Source: Microbacterium oleivorans
GTDB taxonomy: Bacteria; Actinomycetota; Actinomycetes; Actinomycetales; Microbacteriaceae
Length of the DNA: 64,000 nt
Assembly (NCBI RefSeq): GCF_001644225.1
Contig: NZ_LSTV01000001.1
Coordinates: 248,001 to 312,000, forward strand
Reading direction: 5' to 3'
Below are positions 43,068 through 53,635 of the stretch, one piece after another. Every line of letters starts with the position of its first letter. The stretch's first letter is position 1. Under the pieces are notes generated by a model, which ran no database searches, was not told where the DNA came from, and saw nothing but the letters and a program-made list of their open reading frames with translations. Made by a program: the position numbers and the translations under genes.

Positions 43068-44735
43068 ATGACTCCCGACGCCCTCTCCGCCGCCCTCCTC
43101 GCCGTCGTCCTCCCGCTCGTCGAGGCGCGACGACCCGGCGCCGGTGAGTCGCTCACCGTCGCCGATTTCCCGGTCGAGCGGCCGAAGAACCGCGATCACG
43201 GCGACTGGGCCTCCAACGCCGCCCTGAAGCTGTCGAAGCAGGTCGGGGCGAACCCGCGCGAGTTCGCGGCCGAGGTCGCCGACGCGCTCGCCGCCGTCGA
43301 CGGCATCGCCTCGGTCGAGGTCGCCGGTCCCGGGTTCATCAACATCCGACTGGATGCCGCCGCCGCCGGCGCGCTCGCGAAGACGATCGTCGACGCCGGT
43401 GCGAGCTTCGGACACGGGCGCACGCAGGAGGGCAACACGATCAACCTCGAGTTCGTCAGCGCGAACCCGACCGGTCCCATGCACATCGGCCACACGCGGT
43501 GGGCGGCGCTCGGCGACGCGATCGCGCGTCTGCTGCTGGCCAGCGGCGCGACCCTCGTGCGCGAGTTCTACATCAACGACGCCGGTGCGCAGATGGATCG
43601 CTTCGGCCGCTCGGTCCTCGCCCGCATCGAGGGTAAGCCGACGCCCGAGGACGGGTATGCCGGCGCGTACATCGACGACCTCGCGACCCGGGTCGCCGCC
43701 GCCGAGCCGGGTCTGGGCGACCTGCCCGAGGCCGAGCGCGTCGCGGTGGCCCGCGACAAGGCCTACGAGCTGCAGCTCGCGGAGCTCCAGGCATCCCTCG
43801 AGAAGTTCAACGTGCATTTCGACGTTTTCTTCAGCGAGCGCACGCTCCACGCGAAGAAGCCGGACGGCGGCCCGAGCCTCGTCGACGAGGCGGTCGACCG
43901 CCTGCGCGCGCAGGGCCACGTGTTCGACGCCGAGGGTGCGGTCTGGGTGCGCACAACCGACTTCGGCGACGACAAGGACCGCGTCATCCGTCGGTCCAAC
44001 GGCGAGTACACCTACTTCGCCGCCGACGCCGCCTACTACCTGAACAAGGGCGACCGCGGCTTCGCGCACAAGATCTACCTGCTCGGCGCCGACCACCACG
44101 GGTACGTGCACCGCCTCAAGGCGCTCGCGGGGGCTGCCGGCGACGACCCGGAGAAGGACATCGAGGTGCTCATCGGGCAGCTCGTGTCGGTCAACGGCGC
44201 GCGGCTGTCCAAGCGCGCGGGCAACATCATCGAGCTCGACGACCTGCGCGAGTGGCTCGGCACGGACGCGCTGCGGTACTCGCTCGCGCGCTACCCGGCC
44301 GACTCGCCGCTCACGCTCGATCCCGAGATTCTGCAGAAGCGCACGAACGACAACCCGGTGTTCTACGTGCAGTACGCCCACGCGCGGACGCACAACGTCG
44401 CTCGGAACGCCGCGGACTCCGGCGTCTCGCGCGACGCGTTCGCCCCGGAGCTGCTCACGCACGAGACCGAGTCCGCTCTCCTCGGCGCCCTGCAGGAGTT
44501 CCCGCGCCTGGTCGCCTTCGCGGCCGAGCTGCGTGAGCCGCACCGCATCGCGCGCTACCTCGAGGAGCTCGCGAGCCTCTACCACCGCTGGTACGACTCC
44601 TGCCGTGTGACGCCCCTCGGCGACGAGGAGGTCACCGACCTTCACCGCACGCGCCTCTGGCTCAACGACGCCACCGGTCAGGTGCTGCGCAACGGTCTCG
44701 ACCTGCTCGGCGTGAGCGCGCCCGAGCGGATGTGA
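43068..44735 (+). CDS. argS: Arginyl-tRNA synthetase
   Basis: The 555-aa class I synthetase has the HIGH-type motif [16 protein letters not shown] and, in the KMSKS position, LSKRAGNII, followed by the DALR anticodon-binding domain. The N-terminal tRNA D-loop recognition (Add1) domain is present. TAGACT ends 9 nt before the ATG. First gene of the argS-lmeA-lysA-hom-thrC-thrB series. Confidence 0.97.
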   Translation: MTPDALSAALLAVVLPLVEARRPGAGESLTVADFPVERPKNRDHGDWASNAALKLSKQVGANPREFAAEVADALAAVDGIASVEVAGPGFINIRLDAAAAGALAKTIVDAGASFGHGRTQEGNTINLEFVSANPTGPMHIGHTRWAALGDAIARLLLASGATLVREFYINDAGAQMDRFGRSVLARIEGKPTPEDGYAGAYIDDLATRVAAAEPGLGDLPEAERVAVARDKAYELQLAELQASLEKFNVHFDVFFSERTLHAKKPDGGPSLVDEAVDRLRAQGHVFDAEGAVWVRTTDFGDDKDRVIRRSNGEYTYFAADAAYYLNKGDRGFAHKIYLLGADHHGYVHRLKALAGAAGDDPEKDIEVLIGQLVSVNGARLSKRAGNIIELDDLREWLGTDALRYSLARYPADSPLTLDPEILQKRTNDNPVFYVQYAHARTHNVARNAADSGVSRDAFAPELLTHETESALLGALQEFPRLVAFAAELREPHRIARYLEELASLYHRWYDSCRVTPLGDEEVTDLHRTRLWLNDATGQVLRNGLDLLGVSAPERM

Positions 44736-44736
44736 C

Positions 44737-45510
44737 ATGACGACCGTCACGGCGCCCCGCCGACGTCGCCGCGGCTGGGTCGTCGTGATCGTCGTCGTCG
44801 CGGTGCTCGCCGCCCTGGTGGTCGCGGCGGAGTTCGCGGCGCGGGCGATCGTGCCGCAGGTCGTCCGCTCGCAGCTGATCGAGAACCTCGGCCTGCCTGC
44901 GGACCAGGCGATCGACGTCGAGATCCCCGGGCTCGTCCTGCCCCAGCTCGCCGTCGGGAGCATCGCTCAGATGAGCGTGTCCGCCGACGACGTGGACGTC
45001 GAGGGGATCTCGGGCGATGTTCGGGTCGACATCCAGGATGCGCCGGTCCGGGGTGGCGACTGGAGCAGCGCCCGCGCCGTCGTCGTGCTGGACGAGGACC
45101 AGGTCCGCACGATCCTGTCGCGGGTGGACGGCTTCCCGGTCGACGCCTTCCGCCTCGCGCCCCCCGAGGTCGCCCTCGACACGGAACTGAACCTGTTCGG
45201 GGCCGCCATCCCGCTGGGTGTGCGCCTGTCCGCGGCCGCGGAGGACGGCGACCTCGTCCTCTCGCCGACGACCTTCCGGCTCGGCGACGTGGACGTGAGC
45301 GCCGATGCGCTCCGCGAGCAGGTCGGGCCGCTCGTGGGCTCCTTCGCGCAGAGCTGGCCGGTGTGCCTCGCGCAGTACCTGCCGCGCGCGCTCACCCTGA
45401 CGGGCGTCGTCGTCGAGGAGCGCGGGGTTGTCGCGACCTTCGAGATCGACAGCGCGATTCTGCGCGACGAGACCGCCCAGCAGCCCGGTTCCTGCTCCGA
45501 CGCCTCGTAG
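44737..45510 (+). CDS. LmeA-like phospholipid-binding protein (DUF2993)
   Basis: The 257-aa protein starts with a basic stretch and one membrane helix (about residues 9-30), followed by an extracytoplasmic DUF2993 domain. LmeA in mycobacteria binds phospholipids and supports lipomannan maturation; here the role in envelope lipoglycans is inferred. It starts one base after the argS stop. Confidence 0.85.
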   Translation: MTTVTAPRRRRRGWVVVIVVVAVLAALVVAAEFAARAIVPQVVRSQLIENLGLPADQAIDVEIPGLVLPQLAVGSIAQMSVSADDVDVEGISGDVRVDIQDAPVRGGDWSSARAVVVLDEDQVRTILSRVDGFPVDAFRLAPPEVALDTELNLFGAAIPLGVRLSAAAEDGDLVLSPTTFRLGDVDVSADALREQVGPLVGSFAQSWPVCLAQYLPRALTLTGVVVEERGVVATFEIDSAILRDETAQQPGSCSDAS

Positions 45511-45537
45511 CGTCACGGGGCCGGGGGCGGCGGCCGG

Positions 45538-45613
45538 GGTGCCCTAGACTGTGGGCACCGTCGGGGCGTGGCCACACCGCCCGACGATCCCGTTCCCACC
45601 CGATTGGTGCCCC
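45538..45613 (+). promoter_or_regulatory. lysA promoter with competing inverted repeats
   Basis: GGTGCCC (45538-45544) and GGGCACC (45553-45559) flank TAGACT (45545-45550), the probable -10, so at DNA level the -10 lies in the loop of an operator-like inverted repeat. GGGCACC is near the 5' end of the RNA and can also pair with GGTGCCC(C) at 45606-45613, immediately before the lysA start codon. There is no lysine riboswitch. Functional meaning is inferred. Confidence 0.4.
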
Positions 45614-45616
45614 TGC

Positions 45617-47044
45617 GTGTCCACCGCCTCCGACCGTCCCGCCGTGCCCGAGTGGCTCTCGAAGCCGGATGATGCGAATGCGCTCGTCGAGGCCGTCTGG
45701 CCCGCTGGCGCGACGCGCGACGACACCGGCGCGCTCGTCCTCGGTGGCGTGCCGGCGACCGAGCTGGCCGAGCGTTTCGGCACGCCGCTCTACGTCGTCG
45801 ACGAGGACCTCGTCCGCGCCCGCGCCCGCGAGGTGCTGACGGCGTTCCGGGATGCCGCGGCCCGCCACGGCGGCACGGCGCGGGTCTACTACGCGGGCAA
45901 GGCGTTCCTCACGACCGACGTCGTGCGCTGGGTGACCGCGGAGGGCCTCGGCGTCGATGTCGCCAGCGGCGGCGAGCTGGCGGTCGCCCTCGCCGCGGGC
46001 GCGGACCCCAGCCGTCTCGGACTCCATGGCAACAACAAGCTCCTGCCCGAGATCGCCCGCGCCGTGCGCGCGGGGGTCGGCTCGATCGTCATCGACTCGC
46101 TCGTCGAGATCGAGCGGATCGCGGCCGAGGCCGCCTCCCAGGGCGTCGTGCAGACCGTCCTCGTCCGCGTCAACAGCGGCGTCCACGCCGAGACGCACGA
46201 CTTCCTGGCGACCGCCCACGAGGATCAGAAGTTCGGCTTCGCCCTGACGGATGCCGAGGCGGCGGTCGCCCGCATCCGCGAGCTGCCTTCGTTGCGCTTC
46301 GCGGGGCTGCACTGCCACATCGGCTCGCAGATCTTCGGCACGGCCGGGTTCGCCGAGTCCGCCGCGCGCGTCGTCGAGGTCCACGCACGGCTGCGCGAGG
46401 GCGGCGAGGTCCCGATGCTGAACCTCGGCGGCGGCTTCGGCATCGCCTACACGTCGAAGGACGACCCGACCCCCATCGCGGAGCTCGCCGGGGGGATCGT
46501 CGCGGCGGTCGCCGGCGAGTGCGCGAGCCGCGGCATCCCTCTTCCCGAACTCGCGTTCGAGCCGGGACGGGCGATCGTCGGCCGCGCCGGCGTGACCCTG
46601 TATTCGGTCGGCACGGTGAAGCCCGTGCGCGTCTCGGACGACCTCGAGCGGCTGTACGTGAGCGTCGACGGGGGCATGAGCGACAACGCGCGGACGGCGC
46701 TGTACGGCGCCGACTACAGCGCCCGCATCGCGAGCCGTCGCAGCGACGCGGACGCCTCGCTCGCGCGCGTCGTCGGTCGGCACTGCGAGGCGGGTGACAT
46801 CGTCGTCGGCGCGGAGTACCTCCCCGGCGACGTGGCCCCGGGCGACCTGCTGGCCGTCGCGGCGACCGGCGCGTACTGCTTCTCGCTCGCGAGCAACTAC
46901 AACTACCTGACGCGCCCTCCCGTGGTCGCCGTCGGCGGCGGTGCCGCCCGGCTGATCGTCCGCGGAGAGGACGAGAACGACCTGCTGGCGCGCGACCTCG
47001 GCGTCGCACCGGCCGCATCCCGCACCACCGAGGAGTCCGCATGA
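45617..47044 (+). CDS. lysA: Diaminopimelate decarboxylase
   Basis: The 475-aa PLP enzyme makes lysine from meso-diaminopimelate. The PLP lysine is in VYYAGKAFLT; GGGFGIAY and ELAFEPGRAIVGRAG are phosphate-binding and substrate motifs, and the C-terminus has CEAGDIVVG with the cross-subunit Cys. Start assigned to GTG 45617 (STASDRPAVPEWL follows); there is no clear Shine-Dalgarno, and a GTG at 45551 would overlap the promoter. ATGA overlap with hom. Confidence 0.96.
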   Translation: MSTASDRPAVPEWLSKPDDANALVEAVWPAGATRDDTGALVLGGVPATELAERFGTPLYVVDEDLVRARAREVLTAFRDAAARHGGTARVYYAGKAFLTTDVVRWVTAEGLGVDVASGGELAVALAAGADPSRLGLHGNNKLLPEIARAVRAGVGSIVIDSLVEIERIAAEAASQGVVQTVLVRVNSGVHAETHDFLATAHEDQKFGFALTDAEAAVARIRELPSLRFAGLHCHIGSQIFGTAGFAESAARVVEVHARLREGGEVPMLNLGGGFGIAYTSKDDPTPIAELAGGIVAAVAGECASRGIPLPELAFEPGRAIVGRAGVTLYSVGTVKPVRVSDDLERLYVSVDGGMSDNARTALYGADYSARIASRRSDADASLARVVGRHCEAGDIVVGAEYLPGDVAPGDLLAVAATGAYCFSLASNYNYLTRPPVVAVGGGAARLIVRGEDENDLLARDLGVAPAASRTTEESA

Positions 47045-48378
47045 TCGAACCCCGCCGCCTGCGCGTCGCGCTGCTGGGAGCCGGCGCCGTCGGATCCCAG
47101 GTCGCCCGCCTGCTGCTGACCCACGCCGACGAGCTCGCCGACCGCGCCGGTGCGCCGCTCGACCTCGTCGGGATCGCCGTCCGCGACGTGGATGCGCCGC
47201 GCGAGGCCGACCTGCCGCGCGACCTGTTCACGACCGACGCCGACACCCTCATCGCCGGCGCCGACATCGTGATCGAGGTCACCGGCGGTCTCGAGCCGGC
47301 GCGCACCCGGATCCTCCACGCTCTGTCCTCCGGCGCCGACGTCGTCACCGCCAACAAGGCGCTGCTGGCCACCCACGGCAGTGAGATCTTCGACGCCGCC
47401 GACCAGGTCGGTGCGACCGTCGCCTACGAGGCCGCCGTCGCCGGCGCCATCCCGATCATCCGTCCGCTGCGCGACTCGCTCGCCGGCGACCGCGTCCGTC
47501 GCATCATGGGCATCGTCAACGGGACGACGAACTACATCCTCGACCGCATGGACCGCGAGGGCCTCGGCTTCGACGAGGTGCTCGCCGAGGCGCAGCGGCT
47601 CGGGTACGCCGAGGCCGACCCGACGGCGGATGTCGAGGGCTACGACGCGGCGCAGAAGGCCGCCATCCTCGCGAGTCTCGCCTTCCACACGACCGTCCCG
47701 CTCGAGGCCGTGCACCGCGAGGGCATCACGGCGGTGGATGCCGGTGTCATCGAGGCCGCCCGCAAGGCGGGCTATGTCGTGAAGCTGCTCGCCGTCTGCG
47801 AGCGTCTCGTCGACCAGCCCGACGCCGCGCCCACGGGCGAGGCCATCTCGGTGCGCGTCTACCCGGCGCTCGTCCCGCGCGAGCACCCGCTGGCGTCCGT
47901 CCACGGCGCCAACAACGCCGTGTTCGTCGAGGCCGAGGCCGCCGGCGACCTCATGTTCTACGGCGCCGGCGCCGGGGGAGTGCAGACCGCGTCGGCCGTG
48001 CTCGGCGACGTCGTCTCGGCCGCGCGTCGTCACGTCGCCGGAGGGCCGGGTGTCGGCGAGTCGACGCGGGCCGGACTTCCGATCGTGCCGATCGGCCGCA
48101 TCCGCACCAGCTGCCAGATCACGCTCGAGGTCGACGACCGACCGGGCGTCCTGGCCACCGTCGCGGGGATCCTCAGCGACGGGGACGTGTCCATCGCGAC
48201 CGTCGAACAGACCACCTCGGGCGACGCCGTCGTCCGGGACGGCGGGGATGCCGTCGCGCACCTCGTCATCGGAACCCACACGGCCCGGGAGCAGGACCTG
48301 GCCGACACCGTCGAGCGGCTGGCTGCCACCAGCGCCGTGCGCCGGGTGATCTCGGTCCTGCGCGTAGAAGGAGACTGA
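47041..48378 (+). CDS. hom: Homoserine dehydrogenase
   Basis: The 445-aa enzyme has the NAD(P)-binding [15 protein letters not shown], the catalytic region [12 protein letters not shown] and [11 protein letters not shown], and an ACT domain over about the last 90 residues ([19 protein letters not shown]), which usually mediates threonine feedback inhibition. Located between lysA and thrC, overlapping lysA. Confidence 0.97.
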   Translation: MIEPRRLRVALLGAGAVGSQVARLLLTHADELADRAGAPLDLVGIAVRDVDAPREADLPRDLFTTDADTLIAGADIVIEVTGGLEPARTRILHALSSGADVVTANKALLATHGSEIFDAADQVGATVAYEAAVAGAIPIIRPLRDSLAGDRVRRIMGIVNGTTNYILDRMDREGLGFDEVLAEAQRLGYAEADPTADVEGYDAAQKAAILASLAFHTTVPLEAVHREGITAVDAGVIEAARKAGYVVKLLAVCERLVDQPDAAPTGEAISVRVYPALVPREHPLASVHGANNAVFVEAEAAGDLMFYGAGAGGVQTASAVLGDVVSAARRHVAGGPGVGESTRAGLPIVPIGRIRTSCQITLEVDDRPGVLATVAGILSDGDVSIATVEQTTSGDAVVRDGGDAVAHLVIGTHTAREQDLADTVERLAATSAVRRVISVLRVEGD

Positions 48379-48379
48379 C

Positions 48380-49462
48380 ATGGCACACGTCTGGCGCGGA
48401 GTCCTCCGCGAGTACGCCGATCGACTGGGCGTCACCGACGCCTCGACCGTCGTGACGCTCGGCGAGGGCGGCACCCCCCTCATCCCCGCCGCGTCGCTGT
48501 CGCGCATCACCGGAGCCGACGTCTACATCAAGTTCGAGGGCATGAACCCGACCGGCTCGTTCAAGGACCGCGGCATGACGGTCGCGCTCTCGCGTGCCGT
48601 CGAGCACGGCGCCGAGGCCGTCATCTGCGCCTCGACGGGCAACACCTCGGCATCCGCAGCCGCCTACGCGGCGCACGCCGGTATCACGGCGGCCGTCCTC
48701 GTGCCCGAGGGCAAGATCGCGATGGGCAAGCTCAGCCAGGCCGTCGCCCATAACGGCAAGCTCATCCAGATCCGCGGCAACTTCGACGACTGCCTCGAGA
48801 TCGCGCGCGAGCTCGCCGTCGGCTACAAGGTGCACCTCGTCAACTCGGTCAACCCCGACCGCATCGAGGGCCAGAAGACCGCCGCCTACGAGGTCGTCAG
48901 CCAGCTCGGCGACGCCCCCGACTTCCACTTCATCCCGGTCGGCAACGCCGGCAACTACACCGCCTACTCGCGCGGGTACCGCGAGGAGGCCGAGCGTGGC
49001 GTCGCGACGCGCGTGCCCCGCATGTTCGGCTTCCAGGCCGAGGGTTCGGCGCCGCTCGTGCGCGGCGAGGTCGTCAAGAACCCCGAGACGATCGCCTCGG
49101 CCATCCGCATCGGCAACCCCGCGTCGTGGGACCTCGCTCTCGAGGCCCGCGCGGCGACCGACGGGTGGTTCGGCGCGATCGACGACGAGCGCATCCTCGC
49201 GGCGCAGAAGCTGCTCGCCGGGACCGTCGGCGTCTTCGTCGAGCCGGCCTCCGCGATCAGCGTCGCGGGTCTGCTCGACCGTGCCGAGGCCGGCGTCATC
49301 CCGAACGGCGCCAAGGTCGTGCTGACCGTCACCGGCCACGGCCTGAAGGACCCGCAGTGGGCGCTGCGCAACGCCGACGGCTCGCAGGTCGAGCCGCTCG
49401 TCGTGGATGCCGCGACCAGCGAGGTCGCGTCCGCGCTCGACCTCACGCGCGTGGCGGGATGA
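48380..49462 (+). CDS. thrC: Threonine synthase
   Basis: The 360-aa PLP enzyme converts O-phosphohomoserine to threonine. The PLP lysine is in [14 protein letters not shown] (about residue 62) and the phosphate-binding loop is [16 protein letters not shown]. It is the short actinobacterial form without the N-terminal extension. One base separates it from hom; the stop overlaps thrB (ATGA). Confidence 0.97.
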   Translation: MAHVWRGVLREYADRLGVTDASTVVTLGEGGTPLIPAASLSRITGADVYIKFEGMNPTGSFKDRGMTVALSRAVEHGAEAVICASTGNTSASAAAYAAHAGITAAVLVPEGKIAMGKLSQAVAHNGKLIQIRGNFDDCLEIARELAVGYKVHLVNSVNPDRIEGQKTAAYEVVSQLGDAPDFHFIPVGNAGNYTAYSRGYREEAERGVATRVPRMFGFQAEGSAPLVRGEVVKNPETIASAIRIGNPASWDLALEARAATDGWFGAIDDERILAAQKLLAGTVGVFVEPASAISVAGLLDRAEAGVIPNGAKVVLTVTGHGLKDPQWALRNADGSQVEPLVVDAATSEVASALDLTRVAG

Positions 49463-50391
49463 CGCTCGCCGGGCGTAGCGTCGCCGTCCGCGTGCCGGCC
49501 ACGAGCGCCAACCTGGGTCCGGGCTTCGACACGCTGGGCCTCGCCCTGAGCGTCCACGACGAGCTCGTCGTGACCGCGCTCGACGCGCCGGGGCTCGAGA
49601 TCGAGGTCACCGGCGAGGGTTCCGCCGACGTGCCGACGGACGCCTCGCACCTCGTCGTGAAATCTATGGCGTACGCGTTCGAGGCCGTCGGCAGGCCGAT
49701 GCCCGGCATCCGACTGCGCGCGCACAACGTGATCCCGCACGGCCGGGGCATGGGATCGTCGGGGGCCGCCGTGGTCGCGGGCCTCCTCGCGGCGCAGGGA
49801 CTGCTCGAGGGGGACGTCACCCTCGGGCCCGAGACCCTGCTGCGCCTCGCCACCGAACTCGAAGGGCACCCCGACAACGTCGCCCCGGCGCTCTTCGGCG
49901 GTCTGACGATCGCGTGGATGGACCAGGACGGTCCGCAGCACAAGAAGCTCGCGGTCCACCGCGGTGTCTCGCCCCTCGTGTTCGTTCCCGAGTTCACGAT
50001 GTCGACGTCGGTCGCGCGGGGACTCGCGCCGCTCCACGTCACCCGCGAGGACGCCGTCTTCAACGTCTCGCGGTCTGCGCTGCTGATCGCGGCGCTCACG
50101 CAGAGCCCCGAGCTGCTGATGGCGGCGACCGAGGACAAGCTGCACCAGTCGTACCGGGCGCAGGCGATGCCCGCGACCGACGCGCTCGTGCAGTCGCTCC
50201 GCGGCGCCGGCTTCGCCGCCGTCGTCTCGGGCGCCGGCCCCAGCGTGCTCGTCCTGGCCGACGGCCCCGGGCGCCGCCTCGAGGCGGTCGAGTTCGCGGC
50301 GCGGTCCACGGACACGCCATGGAAACCCCTGCTGCTGGCCGTCGATGTCCGGGGTGGTACAGTGAAGGACCATACGGAGGATGCCACGTAA
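49459..50391 (+). CDS. thrB: Homoserine kinase
   Basis: The 310-aa GHMP kinase has the ATP-binding motif [18 protein letters not shown], the N-terminal [17 protein letters not shown] and the C-terminal [12 protein letters not shown]. It overlaps thrC by four bases. A likely rho promoter lies in its last codons (TACAGT at 50358-50363). Confidence 0.97.
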   Translation: MTLAGRSVAVRVPATSANLGPGFDTLGLALSVHDELVVTALDAPGLEIEVTGEGSADVPTDASHLVVKSMAYAFEAVGRPMPGIRLRAHNVIPHGRGMGSSGAAVVAGLLAAQGLLEGDVTLGPETLLRLATELEGHPDNVAPALFGGLTIAWMDQDGPQHKKLAVHRGVSPLVFVPEFTMSTSVARGLAPLHVTREDAVFNVSRSALLIAALTQSPELLMAATEDKLHQSYRAQAMPATDALVQSLRGAGFAAVVSGAGPSVLVLADGPGRRLEAVEFAARSTDTPWKPLLLAVDVRGGTVKDHTEDAT

Positions 50392-50555
50392 TCACGTGAA
50401 TCTGCCCTCCATCGCAATCTGCGAACCACCGCACACCCCCTTCTGACGGGCCTGCGCAACTTCTGTGCCTGCGCGAACACCCCGCTGAGGAACCGGATTC
50501 GTCGTGGACGGAACCACCTGCGGTTATGACTTTCCACATCTGAAAGGGAGAACTC
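50358..50555 (+). promoter_or_regulatory. rho promoter and long leader
   Basis: TACAGT at 50358-50363 inside the thrB 3' end is a plausible -10, giving a leader of about 185 nt for rho. Long, C-rich rho leaders are associated with Rho autoregulation in other bacteria. A 5-codon ORF (ATG 50526, stop 50541-50543) ends just before the rho Shine-Dalgarno (GAAAGGGAG). Confidence 0.45.
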
Positions 50556-52541
50556 GTGGAGTCCATCTCCGAGATCCAGACCGGCGACGACGTCGCCACC
50601 GGCGGCACCGTCGCCGACGAGACCACCGCCGACGCCACCGCCGAGTCGGCCGTGCCCGCGACCGAAGAGACGCCCGCCGAGGAGGCTCCCGCCGAGGAGG
50701 CCCCCGCGGACGAGGCCCCCGCGGACGAGGCCCCCGCCGCCGAGGCCCCCACCGCGGAGGCCCCCGTCGCCGACGACGAGGTGGCCGCTGCGCAGCCGGT
50801 CGACGAGGCCCCGGCCGAGGAGAAGCCCGCCGAGAAGCCGGCGAAGGCGCCGCGCAAGCGCGCTCCGCGTCGCGCGAAGAGCACCGATGTGCCGTCCGCC
50901 GATGCCGCCGTCGCCGCCGACGCCGCGGAAGCCCCCGCCGTCGAGGCCCCCACCGCCGAGGCCCCGGCCGCCGACGCCGCCGAGACTCCGGCCGCCGACG
51001 CCGCGTCCGCCGTCGAGGCACCCGCGGCCGACGCCGCCCCCGAGACCACCGAGCAGGCCGCGACCGCCGAGGCGCCGACGGCCGATGCCGCGGCACCGAC
51101 GGCATCCGCCGATGACAGCGAGAACGCCGGCGAGGGCAACGGCCGCAGCCGCAGCCGTTCGCGCAGCCGCAGCCGCAACCGCAACAAGGGCGAGAACGCC
51201 CAGAACGGCAACGCGCAGAACGGCAACGGCCAGAACGCGCCCGCCGACAAGCCCGCCGTCGAGCAGGCCTCCGACGACGAGCAGGGTCAGGGTCGCGGTC
51301 GCCAGCGCAACAAGCGTCGCGGTCAGTCCACGAACGACGAGTTCGACACCGAGATCGGCGAGGACGACGTCCTCATCCCGATCGCCGGCATCCTCGACGT
51401 CCTCGACAACTACGCGTTCGTCCGCACGACCGGCTACCTCCCCGGCCAGAGCGACGTCTACGTCTCGCTCGGTCAGGTCAAGAAGTACAACCTGCGCAAG
51501 GGCGACGCCGTCGTCGGCGCCATCAAGCAGCCGCGCGAGGGCGAGCAGTCGAGCCGTCAGAAGTACAACGCGCTCGTCAAGGTCGACGCCGTCAACGGCC
51601 TCTCGGTCGAGGACGCCGCGACGCGTGTCGAGTTCGGCAAGCTCACGCCGCTCTATCCGCAGGAGCGGCTGCGCCTCGAGACGGCCCCCGAGAAGCTGAC
51701 GCAGCGCATCATCGACCTCGTCGCCCCGATCGGCAAGGGCCAGCGCGGCCTGATCGTCGCGCCGCCGAAGGCCGGCAAGACGATCGTCCTGCAGCAGATC
51801 GCGAACGCGATCGCGACGAACAACCCCGAGGTCCACCTCATGGTCGTGCTCGTCGACGAGCGTCCCGAAGAGGTCACCGACATGCAGCGGACGGTCAAGG
51901 GCGAGGTCATCGCCTCGACGTTCGACCGCCCCGCCGAGGACCACACGACGGTCGCCGAGCTCGCCATCGAGCGCGCCAAGCGCCTCGTCGAGCTGGGCCG
52001 CGACGTCGTCGTCCTGCTCGACTCGATCACCCGCCTCGGTCGCGCCTACAACATCTCGGCGCCGACCTCGGGTCGCGTGCTCACCGGCGGTGTCGACGCA
52101 TCCGCTCTCTACCCGCCCAAGCGCTTCTTCGGCGCTGCGCGCAACATCGAGAACGGCGGATCGCTCACGATCCTCGCGACAGCCCTCGTCGAGACCGGTT
52201 CGAAGATGGACGACGTCATCTTCGAGGAGTTCAAGGGCACCGGCAACAGCGAGCTGCGCCTGTCGCGTCAGCTCGCCGACAAGCGCATCTTCCCCGCCGT
52301 CGACGTGAACGCGTCGAGCACGCGTCGCGAGGAGATGCTGCTCTCGGCCGACGAGGTCAAGATCACGTGGAAGCTGCGCCGGGCCCTCGCGGGTCTCGAC
52401 CCCCAGCAGGCCCTCGAAGTCGTCCTCGGCAAGCTCAAGGAGACGACGTCGAACGTCGAGTTCCTCGTGCAGATGCAGAAGTCGATCCCGACGCCCGCCG
52501 CGGGCGGCCACGGCCACGGGCACGAGAACAGCATCCGCTGA
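50556..52541 (+). CDS. rho: Transcription termination factor Rho with low-complexity N-terminal region
   Basis: The 661-aa protein has the Rho cold-shock RNA-binding domain at about residues 265-345 and the hexameric helicase ATPase domain after that (Walker A APPKAGKT near residue 405, Walker [10 protein letters not shown]). Residues ~10-250 are low complexity: Ala/Glu/Pro repeats ([20 protein letters not shown]), then a Ser-Arg repeat and Asn/Gly/Gln-rich stretch ([16 protein letters not shown]). The usual N-terminal Rho_N (SAP-like) helix bundle is not seen. The GTG at 50556 is fixed by an in-frame TGA at 50541. The C-terminus ends in a His-Gly-rich tail (HGHGHE). Confidence 0.96.
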   Translation: MESISEIQTGDDVATGGTVADETTADATAESAVPATEETPAEEAPAEEAPADEAPADEAPAAEAPTAEAPVADDEVAAAQPVDEAPAEEKPAEKPAKAPRKRAPRRAKSTDVPSADAAVAADAAEAPAVEAPTAEAPAADAAETPAADAASAVEAPAADAAPETTEQAATAEAPTADAAAPTASADDSENAGEGNGRSRSRSRSRSRNRNKGENAQNGNAQNGNGQNAPADKPAVEQASDDEQGQGRGRQRNKRRGQSTNDEFDTEIGEDDVLIPIAGILDVLDNYAFVRTTGYLPGQSDVYVSLGQVKKYNLRKGDAVVGAIKQPREGEQSSRQKYNALVKVDAVNGLSVEDAATRVEFGKLTPLYPQERLRLETAPEKLTQRIIDLVAPIGKGQRGLIVAPPKAGKTIVLQQIANAIATNNPEVHLMVVLVDERPEEVTDMQRTVKGEVIASTFDRPAEDHTTVAELAIERAKRLVELGRDVVVLLDSITRLGRAYNISAPTSGRVLTGGVDASALYPPKRFFGAARNIENGGSLTILATALVETGSKMDDVIFEEFKGTGNSELRLSRQLADKRIFPAVDVNASSTRREEMLLSADEVKITWKLRRALAGLDPQQALEVVLGKLKETTSNVEFLVQMQKSIPTPAAGGHGHGHENSIR

Positions 52542-52551
52542 CCCTCGCGTC

Positions 52552-53631
52552 GTGTTCGAGTCCGTCCAGACGCTGATCGACGAGCACCGCGCGGTCCAGG
52601 AGGAACTCTCCGACCCCGCGGTGCACGCCGATGCGGCGCGCGCCAAGCGCGTCAACCGGCGGTACGCGGAGCTCTCGCGCATCGTCGCGGCGCACGACGC
52701 CTGGCGGGCCGCGGAGGAGGACCTCGCGGCTGCGCGGGAACTCGCGAAGGAGGACGCCGCCTTCGCCGACGAGGTCCCCGTGCTCGAGCAGCGTCTCGCG
52801 GAGGCGCAGGAGAAGCTCCGTCGCCTGCTCATCCCGCGCGACCCCGACGACGCCCGCGACGTGATCCTCGAGATCAAGGCGGGGGAGGGCGGCGCCGAGT
52901 CGGCGCTGTTCGCCGCCGACCTGCTGCGCATGTACCTGCAGTACGCCGCCTCGCAGGGGTGGAAGACCGAACTGCTCGAGCGCAACGAGTCCGATCTGGG
53001 CGGCTACAAGGATGTCCAGGTCGCCATCAAGGGCTCCTCGAGCGATCCCGCCCAGGGTGTCTGGGCCCACCTCAAGTACGAGGGCGGCGTGCACCGTGTG
53101 CAGCGCGTGCCCGCGACCGAGTCGCAGGGCCGCATCCACACCTCCACGACCGGAGTGCTGGTCTTCCCCGAGGTCGACGAGCCCGAAGAGGTGCAGATCG
53201 ACGCGAACGACCTCAAGATCGACGTCTTCCGCTCGTCGGGTCCGGGAGGTCAGTCGGTCAACACGACCGACTCCGCCGTCCGCATCACCCACCTGCCCAC
53301 GGGCATCGTCGTGTCGATGCAGAACGAGAAGAGCCAGCTGCAGAACCGCGAAGCCGGCATGCGTGTGCTCCGCGCGCGCCTGCTCGCCAAGCAGCAGGAG
53401 GAGCGGGATGCCGCGGCCTCCGACGCCCGCCGGTCCCAGATCCGCGGGATGGACCGTTCGGAGCGCATCCGCACGTACAACTTCCCCGAGAACCGGATCG
53501 CCGACCACCGCACCGGGTACAAGGCGTACAACCTCGACCAGGTGATGGACGGCGCGCTCGGACCTCTCATCGAGTCCGCGATCGCGGCCGATGAGGAAGC
53601 GCGGCTGGCAGCCGTCGGCTCAGAGGCCTGA
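52552..53631 (+). CDS. prfA: Peptide chain release factor 1
   Basis: The 359-aa release factor has the GGQ motif [14 protein letters not shown] near residue 231 and the stop-codon-reading PAT motif ([14 protein letters not shown]), so it is RF1, recognising UAA and UAG. It starts 10 bp after the rho stop, with GTG. Confidence 0.97.
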   Translation: MFESVQTLIDEHRAVQEELSDPAVHADAARAKRVNRRYAELSRIVAAHDAWRAAEEDLAAARELAKEDAAFADEVPVLEQRLAEAQEKLRRLLIPRDPDDARDVILEIKAGEGGAESALFAADLLRMYLQYAASQGWKTELLERNESDLGGYKDVQVAIKGSSSDPAQGVWAHLKYEGGVHRVQRVPATESQGRIHTSTTGVLVFPEVDEPEEVQIDANDLKIDVFRSSGPGGQSVNTTDSAVRITHLPTGIVVSMQNEKSQLQNREAGMRVLRARLLAKQQEERDAAASDARRSQIRGMDRSERIRTYNFPENRIADHRTGYKAYNLDQVMDGALGPLIESAIAADEEARLAAVGSEA

Positions 53632-53635
53632 CCGC

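Noticed and set aside
45511..45616. Lysine riboswitch before lysA
   Set aside because: The leader after the probable transcription start is only about 60 nt, too short for the lysine riboswitch, and lacks its conserved junction sequences.
45551..45619. GTG at 45551 as lysA start
   Set aside because: It directly follows the -10 and would precede the expected transcription start; conserved LysA sequence begins after GTG 45617.
50690..50800. CRISPR-like or tandem repeat array in rho
   Set aside because: The repetition is of Ala/Glu/Pro codons within a continuous reading frame with no spacers.
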